Part shown: positions 1 through 5,199 of the stretch, in pieces
How the letters are laid out: every line of letters begins with the position of its first letter
Position numbering within the stretch: the first letter of the stretch is position 1
NCBI GenBank assembly: GCA_002414705.1
Contig: DIAL01000099.1
Coordinates: 1-6,417, forward strand
DNA length: 6,417 nt
Direction of reading: 5' to 3'
DNA from: Flavobacteriaceae bacterium UBA5079
GTDB taxonomy: Bacteria; Bacteroidota; Bacteroidia; Flavobacteriales; Flavobacteriaceae
Notes under the pieces: model-generated
The model's database searches: none
Told to the model about the DNA's origin: nothing
Seen by the model: the letters and a program-made list of their open reading frames with translations, nothing else
Position numbers and translations under genes: made by a program

Positions 1-53
1 AAATTTGTTTTCAGGGCTTTTTTACACTATAAATTTTATGTTCGTAAACCGTG

Positions 54-1430
54 TTAGCTCAAAGCTAATTTATTAACTAAAGCATCCAGAGACAATTCAA
101 ACTGTTCACCAGAAATCATATTTTTTAAGGTATACTTGCCTTGCTGCATTTCGCTATCACCAACTAAAACCACAAAAGGGATGTGACGCTTATTGGCATG
201 ATTCATTTGCTTTTTCATTTTGGCAGAATCAGGATATAATTCGGCATTTACACCTTGAGAGCGCAACTGCTTTATAGCCTTTAAACTGAATAGCGCTTCC
301 GCTTCACCAAAATTAATAAACAGTACATCAATATTTTTAGTTACTGTTTCTGGGAATAAATTCAGTTCTTCTAAAACCAAATAAATGCGGTCTAGTCCAA
401 AACTAATACCAACACCACTCACATCTTTGAGTCCGAAGATTCCAGTTAAATCATCATAACGACCACCTCCACCTATGGATCCCATACTCACACCTTCTGG
501 TGCAGAAACTTCAAAAATAGCGCCTGTGTAATAATTTAAACCACGTGCTAAAGTTACATCCAGTTGTAATTTGGCTGTTTGCAAACCTAATTCTGAAATG
601 GCTTTATCAATAAATGCTAACTCTTCAATTCCTTTTCTGCCTTCTTCAGATGAACTCAAAATTGTTTTCAACTGTTCTATTTGCGAATTGAAGTCGCCAG
701 ACAAAGTAAACAACGGTTGTAATTTATCAATTCCTGCTTGAGAAATTCCTTTTTCCAGCATTTCTACTTTCACTTTCTCCTCGCCTATTTTATCGAGTTT
801 ATCTAAAGCTACTGTAAAATCAATCAGTTTATCACTCGCTCCAATAACTTCAGCAATACCTGATAGTATTTTACGGTTATTAATTTTTATGGTAACACCC
901 TCCAATTTTAAAGCTGAAAAAACGCTATCATATAATTGAACAAATTCCACTTCTTGCCATAACGAAGTGGATCCAACCACATCCGCATCACACTGATAAA
1001 ACTCTCAAAAACGCCCTTTTTGTGGTCTATCTGCACGCCAAACAGGTTGCATTTGGTAACGCTTGAAAGGAAATTCAATTTCATTTTGGTGTTGTACTAC
1101 GTAACGTGCAAAGGGAACAGTTAAGTCGTAACGCAAAGCTTTTTCGGAAATACTAGCTGTTGTTTTGTTAGAATCTTTTTCAATATATAAGGCATCATCT
1201 ACTTTACTCAAATAATCACCAGAATTCAAAATCTTAAATATCAGTCGATCACCTTCTTCGCCATATTTCCCCATAAGCGTGTCCGAATTTTCAAAACTCG
1301 GTGTTTCTATTGGTTGAAATCCGAAGGTTTCAAATTGCTTTTGTATGGTTTGAAATATGTAATTACGTTTGGCTACTTGCTCCGGATTAAAATCGCGTGT
1401 GCCTTTTGGTATACTTGGTTTTTGTGCCAT
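54..1430 (-). pseudogene. hisS: Histidyl-tRNA synthetase (HisRS), interrupted by one in-frame TGA
   Basis: Class II aminoacyl-tRNA synthetase that charges tRNA-His with histidine in the cytoplasm; normally essential. From the ATG at 1430 the frame is 458 codons, full length for the family, but codon 142 (1005-1007) is TGA. Both sides are in the same frame and read as continuous HisRS: N-terminal KGTRDF (9-14), [13 protein letters not shown] (99-111), motif 2 start [13 protein letters not shown] (129-141), then stop, then EFYQCDADVVGS. Downstream are the histidine-specific LARGLNYYTG (294-303), GGGGRYDDL (320-328), motif 3 GVGISFGLDRIY (339-350) and a C-terminal anticodon-binding domain from about 365. 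The family normally has Arg at the stop position, so one base change (CGA or AGA to TGA) explains it. If the stop is real, the products are a 141-residue fragment and a possible restart at GTG 978-980, each with half of the active site. I chose ATG 1430 over TTG 1445 because the latter adds residues encoded by a hairpin repeat. A sequencing error would make this an ordinary intact gene. Confidence 0.9.
1005..1007 (-). other. Premature in-frame TGA in hisS motif 2 loop
   Basis: The plus strand reads tca here, which is TGA in the hisS frame. The codons before it give RPQKGRF and those after it EFYQCDAD, with no shift of frame. HisRS proteins usually read KGR(F/Y)R(E/Q)F across this point, so the lost residue is the conserved arginine of the motif 2 loop, which lies close to the ATP and acceptor-end site in class II synthetases. 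The other genes here use TGG for tryptophan and show no internal TGA, so a reassigned TGA code is not supported. Confidence 0.9.
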
Positions 1431-1434
1431 AATT

Positions 1435-1456
1435 AATGCCTGCAAAAGCAGGTATT
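1435..1456. repeat. Short palindromic hairpin repeat next to the hisS start
   Basis: CCTGC (1439-1443), AAAA loop, GCAGG (1448-1452) is a perfect 5-bp stem. It extends with one mismatch to about 9 bp over 1435-1456. On the hisS strand it ends only a few bases before the ATG at 1430, so it would fold in the immediate 5' leader. The CCTGC...GCAGG core resembles short palindromes scattered in flavobacterial intergenic regions; that family resemblance is from memory. Confidence 0.6.
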
Positions 1457-1466
1457 TCTTTATTAC

Positions 1467-1486
1467 ATTCCCACGAAAGTGGAAAT
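1467..1486. repeat. Short palindromic hairpin repeat (CCCAC-GAAA-GTGG type)
   Basis: ATTCCCAC (1467-1474), GAAA loop, GTGGAAAT (1479-1486) forms an 8-bp stem with one mismatch. The sequence closely resembles a hairpin unit (ATTCCCAC..GTGGGAAT) that I recall as dispersed in many flavobacterial genomes. It lies 10 bp from the preceding CCTGC/GCAGG hairpin, so the two form a pair upstream of hisS. Copy number in this genome cannot be judged from the window. Confidence 0.6.
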
Positions 1487-1515
1487 CTGATTTATACTCT
1501 AAATTAAGTCTTCAA

Positions 1516-1523
1516 CAAAAATA
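1516..1523 (-). promoter_or_regulatory. Possible -7 box for hisS (weak)
   Basis: The minus strand reads TATTTTTG, matching the Bacteroidota TAnnTTTG -7 consensus. No TTG lies at the expected distance upstream (about 20 bp), so this is half a promoter match in AT-rich DNA. If used, the hisS leader would be about 80 nt and would include both hairpin repeats. Read-through from the upstream hypothetical gene is the alternative, since no terminator is visible between them. Confidence 0.25.
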
Positions 1524-1536
1524 ATTAATAATCAGC

Positions 1537-1649
1537 TGTCATTACGAGCTTTTTCATTTAAAAAATGTAGTAATCTTTTCAAAAAAACACCTAGAACGCA
1601 AATAATAGATGTTGCCACATCTCTCCTATTGTTGTTCTTTGCAATAACA
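1537..1649. repeat. Decayed MITE-like inverted-repeat element
   Basis: The ends are imperfect inverted repeats: TGTCATTAC at 1537-1545 and GCAATAACA at 1641-1649, whose complement is TGTTATTGC (7 of 9 match). Read inward from the right end on the minus strand, the sequence TTGCAAAGAACAACAATAGG followed by AGAGATGTGGCAA looks like a decayed form of the TCATTGCGAGGAACGA...GTGGCAATCT elements found between genes in many bacteria. The left end also carries a GTAATCT segment. At about 113 bp with no coding capacity it is best read as an old non-autonomous element. No clear target-site duplication is visible. Confidence 0.5.
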
Positions 1650-1660
1650 ATGCTTTAAAA

Positions 1661-2128
1661 TTAATTAATCAACTTATCTAAATACTGAAACAACTCACCT
1701 TTGGTAATGACACCTCCTTGTTGAATGAGTTGAAATTTGTCCGTATTTTTATCTTCTGAATACTCTTTTTTAGCTTGAAGAAATTCCACATCATCATCCA
1801 TTAAATTCTCTCGTAACCAATTAAAACCATCTGTTGTGGTTAAATCTATTGGATTTTTCAATTTCACAGCTATCAGTTGCATGTGTTCATCTTTTAAATG
1901 AAACAGGTGTATTTGCTGTGGCGATATATGTTCAATATAAACCACTTTATTTAAGACACCTTCCCAAACCAAATCACTAAACACATCTAATTCCTGTTCA
2001 GCTACATCTGGTTTATTCGTTTTTATGTCGCTCCATTCATCTGCTGTAATGGACTGTGTCGCCAGAAAATTTATAAACTCTTGATGTAATTCTTCAAATT
2101 GTTCTTTGGTTAATCTTGCGTATTTCAT
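1661..2128 (-). CDS. Conserved hypothetical protein (resembles DUF6495)
   Basis: A 155-residue soluble, acidic protein with no signal peptide, no membrane segment and no catalytic motif that I recognise. It starts MKYARLTKEQFEELHQEF, is rich in Glu, Asp, Gln and aromatic residues, and has a very acidic stretch MDDDVEF at 110-116. The C-terminus reads GGVITKGELFQYLDKLI. It matches my memory of a small family of unknown function (DUF6495) found in Flavobacteriia; the name was not checked. It starts 13 bp after the stop of the GDPD gene on the same strand, so the two are probably co-transcribed. Downstream comes the repeat cluster, then hisS. The function is unknown and the neighbours do not reveal it. 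Confidence 0.85.
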   Translation of the reverse strand: MKYARLTKEQFEELHQEFINFLATQSITADEWSDIKTNKPDVAEQELDVFSDLVWEGVLNKVVYIEHISPQQIHLFHLKDEHMQLIAVKLKNPIDLTTTDGFNWLRENLMDDDVEFLQAKKEYSEDKNTDKFQLIQQGGVITKGELFQYLDKLIN

Positions 2129-2141
2129 GAGTACTTTTTAT

Positions 2142-3029
2142 TTAATTATTTTTTACAATATTTAAAGCTTTGGCTGCTTCAAAAGGTCTATCAGTTGCAA
2201 AAACATCAATACCTAGTTTTCGCCATTTTATAAACAAGGAATCACCTTTGGCTTCTGCTTGTTTATCTAAGTTACCAAGTGTTCCCAACATTGTTTTAAT
2301 GCCTTTTTTATGCATTTTTTTATATAGACTGGAATCAGACAATTTGGTCCCTGTAAATGCCATCATATTTTGGGTTGGAATTTCGGATGCTAATAACCAA
2401 TCTAATTCCTGCTGATTTCTGGCAGAAACGGACAATAATAATTCGGGTGCTAATTGATATGCTTTACGAGCTTGTTCCATATCATAGGTAATAATCACAG
2501 AAATATCTTCGGCTTGATAGTCGTGTATGGCTTGAATAACTTCGGCCACATCCACGCTTTTCTTAATATCAATAGTTAAAATAGCATTATTGGCTTTGGA
2601 CCATTTAAGAACATCTTCAAATTTTGGGATTTTAAAATTGGTAACCGTTCCAAAATCATCTTCTAAATTAAAAGCTTGAAGTTCTTCGAAGGTATAATTC
2701 GTTAATTTATCAGTTCCTGTTGTGGTGCGTTCCAATGTATTATCGTGCATTAAAACCAAAACACCGTCTTTGGTTTTAGCAACATCAATTTCAAAAACGG
2801 CAGCAATACTATCATTTACATATTTAATAGTTTCCAAGCAGTTTTCTGGATAATTAACCAAACCTACTCCTCCACGATGTGCACTAATCCATGGTGATGC
2901 ATTAGGTTGATATTGAAACGCTTCAATTAAGGCTGAAGGTTTTAATGTACTAGATGTTTCATGTAATTTATTCGCTTTCTCCTTACAGGAAAAAATGACT
3001 GAAAAAATAAGTAGTAATACTATTCTCAT
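2142..3029 (-). CDS. Glycerophosphodiester phosphodiesterase family lipoprotein
   Basis: GDPD-family hydrolase of 295 residues, expected to split glycerophosphodiesters (deacylated phospholipid headgroups) into glycerol-3-phosphate and an alcohol using a divalent metal. The N-terminus MRIVLLLIFSVIFSC is a lipoprotein signal with lipobox IFSC, giving an acylated Cys15, so it should be membrane-anchored and face the periplasm. CKEK after the cysteine is not the strongly acidic export signal of Bacteroidota surface lipoproteins, which favours a periplasmic over a surface position. Family motifs are in order: HRG (51-53), PEN (61-63), metal-binding ExD (E80, D82), HDNTLERTT with the second catalytic His (H95), LTIDIK (151-156) and TDRP (279-282). 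All key residues are present, so it looks active. It follows the terminator of the ribosomal operon and leads a probable two-gene unit with the hypothetical gene 13 bp downstream. Exact substrate preference cannot be read from the sequence. Confidence 0.92.
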   Translation of the reverse strand: MRIVLLLIFSVIFSCKEKANKLHETSSTLKPSALIEAFQYQPNASPWISAHRGGVGLVNYPENCLETIKYVNDSIAAVFEIDVAKTKDGVLVLMHDNTLERTTTGTDKLTNYTFEELQAFNLEDDFGTVTNFKIPKFEDVLKWSKANNAILTIDIKKSVDVAEVIQAIHDYQAEDISVIITYDMEQARKAYQLAPELLLSVSARNQQELDWLLASEIPTQNMMAFTGTKLSDSSLYKKMHKKGIKTMLGTLGNLDKQAEAKGDSLFIKWRKLGIDVFATDRPFEAAKALNIVKNN

Positions 3030-3068
3030 GGCAACAATTATAGACTAATAATCTTTAAAAATTGATAT

Positions 3069-3103
3069 TAAAAAAACCGTTTAGAGCCAGTCTAAACGGT
3101 TTT
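3069..3103 (-). terminator. Rho-independent terminator of the rpsF-rpsR-rplI operon
   Basis: A perfect 13-bp stem (3073-3085 with 3091-3103) closes a 5-base loop (GCCAG on the plus strand). On the minus strand the core CCGTTTAGA/TCTAAACGG stem runs into seven Ts (complement of the A run at 3070-3076). It begins about 20 bp past the rplI stop. It separates the ribosomal genes from the GDPD gene, which therefore needs its own promoter; none is obvious in 3030-3068. Confidence 0.9.
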
Positions 3104-3125
3104 ATTGTACTGTGCAAAATGTTAA

Positions 3126-3587
3126 TTATGCTTGAGCAATAACCTCGAATGGTAATTCTACAGTTACTTCTCTATGTAAACGAATTACAGCATCATACTG
3201 ACCTAAACGCTTAATACTACCACCAGTAATACTAATGAATTTTTTGTCAATAGTGTGTCCTTCTTTTTCAATAGCTTCAACTAAATCTGCTTTGGTAATT
3301 GAACCAAATAATTTATCTCCAGCTGATGCACCTTCAGTAGCTTTAGCAGTAATCTTAATCTCTAGAGATTTGATTGCTTCAGCAATTTTAGTAGCATCAT
3401 CAATAATTTTCTTGTCTTTAAATGCACGTTGCTTTAAATTTTCAGCTAATACTTTCTTTGCTGAAGTTGTAGCTAAAACAGCTTGACCATGAGGAATTAA
3501 AAAATTTCTCCCATAACCGTTCTTTACTGTTACAACATCGTCTTTAAATCCTAGATTCTCAACGTCTTGTTTTAATATAAGTTCCAT
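3126..3587 (-). CDS. rplI: 50S ribosomal protein L9
   Basis: L9 binds 23S rRNA near the base of the L1 stalk and helps keep reading frame and translational fidelity. The 153-residue product is close to the usual length of about 150. The N-terminal RNA-binding domain has MELILKQDVENLGFKDD and VKNGYGRNFLIP (21-32). A lysine-rich connecting helix spans roughly 42-76, and the C-terminal domain carries DKLFGSIT (91-98) and the end VELPFEVIAQA. It is the last gene of rpsF-rpsR-rplI, 13 bp after rpsR, and is followed by a strong terminator. The ATG start is fixed by the conserved N-terminus; no Shine-Dalgarno sequence is seen, as usual in this phylum. Confidence 0.97.
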   Translation of the reverse strand: MELILKQDVENLGFKDDVVTVKNGYGRNFLIPHGQAVLATTSAKKVLAENLKQRAFKDKKIIDDATKIAEAIKSLEIKITAKATEGASAGDKLFGSITKADLVEAIEKEGHTIDKKFISITGGSIKRLGQYDAVIRLHREVTVELPFEVIAQA

Positions 3588-3600
3588 TGTTATGAGTATT

Positions 3601-3897
3601 TTATTTTAATAAATCGGCCACGTATGGCATTAATGCTAAATGACGTGCTCTTTTAACAGCCACAGATACTTTTCTTTGGTACTTTAAAGAAGTTCCTGTT
3701 AAACGTCTTGGTAAAATTTTACCTTGTTCATTTACGAATCTTAATAACCAGTCTGCATCTTTATAATCTACATACTTGATACCAGATTTTTTAAAACGAC
3801 AGTATTTTTTCGCTTTATTCGTGTCAATGTTTAACGGTGTTAAATATCTAATTTCACCGTCTTTCTTTCCTTTTGCTTGTTGTTCTATAGATGACAT
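3601..3897 (-). CDS. rpsR: 30S ribosomal protein S18
   Basis: S18 pairs with S6 on the platform of the 30S subunit and binds the central domain of 16S rRNA. The product is 98 residues, somewhat longer than the roughly 75 of E. coli because of a charged N-terminal extension (about residues 1-25), which I believe is usual in Bacteroidota. Conserved blocks are YCRFKK (32-37), the [12 protein letters not shown] segment (59-70), YQR (73-75) and [12 protein letters not shown] (81-92). It starts 2 bp after the rpsF stop, so translation of the two partners is probably coupled, fitting their one-to-one assembly. Only one cysteine (C33) is present, so this is not a four-cysteine zinc-binding paralogue. 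Confidence 0.97.
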   Translation of the reverse strand: MSSIEQQAKGKKDGEIRYLTPLNIDTNKAKKYCRFKKSGIKYVDYKDADWLLRFVNEQGKILPRRLTGTSLKYQRKVSVAVKRARHLALMPYVADLLK

Positions 3898-3899
3898 AA

Positions 3900-4238
3900 T
3901 TACGCTTTTTCTTTAAGTTTAACTCTTCTTCTTTCAGCCCAAGCTACAGCATGCTTATCTAAAGCTACAGTTAAGTAACGCATAAAACGCTCATCACGTC
4001 TAAACTCTACTTCTAATGGATTGATAACTTCGCCATCAACTTGATATTCGAATAAGTGATAAAAACCACTTTTTTTGTTTTGAATTGGATACGCTAATTT
4101 TTTTAAGCCCCAATCCTCTTTGGATATCATCTTCGCTCCTTTAGAAACAAGAAATTCTTCGTATTTCTGTACTGTTTCCTTTATCTGAACTTCAGATAAA
4201 ACGGGATTTAAGATGAAAACAGTTTCATAATGATTCAT
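3900..4238 (-). CDS. rpsF: 30S ribosomal protein S6
   Basis: S6 forms a heterodimer with S18 that joins the 30S platform. The 112-residue product begins [16 protein letters not shown], typical of the family, and carries [20 protein letters not shown] (43-62) and [10 protein letters not shown] (80-89). The C-terminus is basic and ends KLKEKA, without the poly-glutamate tail seen in E. coli. It is the first gene of the operon and has a good promoter about 35 bp upstream. The predicted leader of roughly 27 nt is too short and AT-rich to hold the S6:S18-binding leader element described for other bacteria, so autoregulation of that kind is not evident. Confidence 0.97.
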   Translation of the reverse strand: MNHYETVFILNPVLSEVQIKETVQKYEEFLVSKGAKMISKEDWGLKKLAYPIQNKKSGFYHLFEYQVDGEVINPLEVEFRRDERFMRYLTVALDKHAVAWAERRRVKLKEKA

Positions 4239-4270
4239 AAAAATCTAAATTTTATAGTTAAAAATGGGTG

Positions 4271-4301
4271 CAAAAGTAATTATTTATTTCATATATTACA
4301 A
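4271..4301 (-). promoter_or_regulatory. Promoter of the rpsF-rpsR-rplI operon
   Basis: On the minus strand a TTG (-33 element, 4299-4301) is followed after 20 bp by TACTTTTG (4271-4278), a full match to the Bacteroidota primary-sigma consensus TTG-N~20-TAnnTTTG. Transcription should start near 4264-4266, giving a leader of about 27 nt before the rpsF ATG. This is the best promoter match in the window and fits a highly expressed ribosomal operon. Confidence 0.7.
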
Positions 4302-4329
4302 CTTAATTCCAAACAATATTAATGTTTTA

Positions 4330-4337
4330 TATATTTG
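4330..4337 (+). promoter_or_regulatory. Probable promoter -7 box of the LytTR regulator
   Basis: TATATTTG matches TAnnTTTG exactly. At the -33 position only TTC (4307-4309, 20-bp spacer) is found, so the upstream half is weaker than for the divergent rpsF promoter. A start near 4343 would give a leader of about 105 nt before the ATG at 4450. The -33 regions of the two divergent promoters lie within about 10 bp of each other, so a protein bound there could affect both. Confidence 0.5.
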
Positions 4338-4385
4338 CATAAATTTTGTTAAAGAAATGTTAAAATAAACGTTTCGCCGATGTTA

Positions 4386-4408
4386 TTTGGTTTTTAACCG
4401 AATTTTTT
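4386..4408 (+). promoter_or_regulatory. Leader hairpin with T-tract before the LytTR gene (possible attenuator)
   Basis: TTTGGTT (4386-4392) can pair with AACCGAA (4396-4402) across a TTT loop; one pair is G-U in RNA. Six Ts follow directly (4403-4408), the layout of an intrinsic terminator. The stem has only two G-C pairs, so it would be weak. The same 3' arm recurs at 4428-4434, giving the 5' arm a second exact partner. It may be a weak attenuator or a chance fold in AT-rich DNA. Confidence 0.25.
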
Positions 4409-4434
4409 GTACTATTGTCGATATCTTAACCGAA
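4394..4434 (+). repeat. Direct repeat of TTAACCGAA, two copies
   Basis: Exact 9-mers lie at 4394-4402 and 4426-4434, 32 bp from start to start (about three helical turns), between the presumed promoter and the start of the regulator gene. The complement, TTCGGTTAA, contains the GTT core typical of LytTR binding sites, so the copies could be operator half-sites. The spacing is longer than the roughly 21-22 bp usual for LytTR direct repeats, and that role is only inferred. Confidence 0.4.
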
Positions 4435-4449
4435 ATAAAACAAAATGTT

Positions 4450-5145
4450 ATGACATTAAACTGTGTAGTAGTTGACGACTCCGCGATACAACGTCTCTCG
4501 ATTGTTAAATTAATTGAAAATCACCCATCTCTTAATTTAATTGCCGAATACAATAGTGCGTTGGAAACCAAAAACGGCTTAAATACCCATAAAGTAGACC
4601 TCATTTTCTTGGATATTGAAATGCCCGTTTTAAATGGTTTTGAATTGCTGGATGTTTTAAACAACAAACCCCAAATTATTTTTGTAACTGGTAAAACCGA
4701 ATATGCCTTTAAAGCATTTAATTATGATGCTACAGATTATTTGCACAAACCAATTACCAGAGAACGCTTTAATACAGCTGTTGATAAAGCTGTTGAGCAA
4801 CACAAGCTTAAATTAGATTTTAACGAAACTGAAGGCGAACATATTTTTGTAAAAAGCAACTTGAAAAAACGTAAAGTCTACATTAAAGACATTAAGTGGA
4901 TTGAAGCTCTTGGCGACTATGTGAAATTAGTTACTGAAGATACAAGCCTTGTAGTCCTTTCTACAATGAAAGCTTTTGAACACGAATTACCCGAAGGGAA
5001 ATTTTTACGAATTCATAAATCTTATATTGTGAATTTGGACAAAGTAGACCGTTTCAATAGCAAAAACGTTGAAGTGGGTGCTTATGAAATTCCTTTGAGT
5101 AGAAACAAAAAGACCCAACTGGTCGATGCGTTAAACAATATTTAA
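4450..5145 (+). CDS. LytTR-family response regulator transcription factor
   Basis: A two-component response regulator of 231 residues with an N-terminal receiver domain (about 1-118) and a C-terminal LytTR DNA-binding domain (about 130-228). The receiver has the acidic pocket D9/D10 (VVVDDS), phosphoacceptor D55 in FLDIEMP (53-59), T80 in FVTGKT, and K100 in LHKPI. The LytTR part has the family blocks IFVKSNLKKRKVYIKDIKWI, ALGDYVKL (153-160), FLRIHKSYIVNLDKV (185-199) and IPLSRNKK (214-221). It should bind direct-repeat DNA when phosphorylated. No histidine kinase is adjacent, so it is an orphan here; a LytS/YehU-type sensor kinase elsewhere is the likely partner. I chose ATG 4450 because MTLNCVVVDD puts the first beta-strand at the N-terminus; the TTG at 4387 would add 21 residues unlike the family. 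The stop is 5 bp before a bidirectional terminator. Target genes are unknown; the divergent ribosomal operon and autoregulation are possible. Confidence 0.93.
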   Translation: MTLNCVVVDDSAIQRLSIVKLIENHPSLNLIAEYNSALETKNGLNTHKVDLIFLDIEMPVLNGFELLDVLNNKPQIIFVTGKTEYAFKAFNYDATDYLHKPITRERFNTAVDKAVEQHKLKLDFNETEGEHIFVKSNLKKRKVYIKDIKWIEALGDYVKLVTEDTSLVVLSTMKAFEHELPEGKFLRIHKSYIVNLDKVDRFNSKNVEVGAYEIPLSRNKKTQLVDALNNI

Positions 5146-5180
5146 AAAAAAATCCTGACTTAATTGTCAGGATTTTTTTT
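5144..5180. terminator. Bidirectional terminator between the LytTR gene and priA
   Basis: AATCCTGAC (5151-5159), loop TTAATT, GTCAGGATT (5166-5174) is a perfect 9-bp stem. It is flanked by an A run at 5144-5152 on the left and a T run of eight (5173-5180) on the right. It therefore has a T-tract after the hairpin on either strand and can end both the LytTR transcript and the converging priA transcript. The A run overlaps the LytTR stop codon. Confidence 0.92.
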
Positions 5181-5199
5181 GCTTACTAATTTCTTAATT

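Noticed and set aside
54..68. Hairpin TTAGCT-CAA-AGCTAA at the hisS stop, as a terminator
   Set aside because: It is only 6 bp and lacks a T-tract on the minus strand, so there is no basis to call a terminator. Positions 1-53 show no other feature.
1005..1007. TGA as selenocysteine, or a recoded genetic code
   Set aside because: The family has Arg here, not Cys or Sec. Tryptophan is written TGG in the other genes, and no other in-frame TGA appears in them.
1431..1445. Five-residue extension of HisRS from TTG 1445
   Set aside because: These codons come from the hairpin repeat. ATG 1430 gives the normal start [14 protein letters not shown].
2170..2415. 81-codon open frame on the plus strand
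   Set aside because: It lies entirely antisense to the well-supported GDPD coding sequence and its product has no family character.
3035..3042. TATAATTG on the minus strand as a promoter for the GDPD gene
   Set aside because: It has one mismatch to TAnnTTTG, no -33 TTG, and would start transcription at or inside the start codon.
3235..3486. 83-codon open frame on the plus strand
   Set aside because: Antisense shadow of rplI; the L9 sequence on the other strand is unmistakable.
4387..4449. 21-residue N-terminal extension of the LytTR regulator from a TTG
   Set aside because: The extension does not resemble receiver domains, and ATG 4450 starts exactly at the first beta-strand; the stretch is better read as leader.
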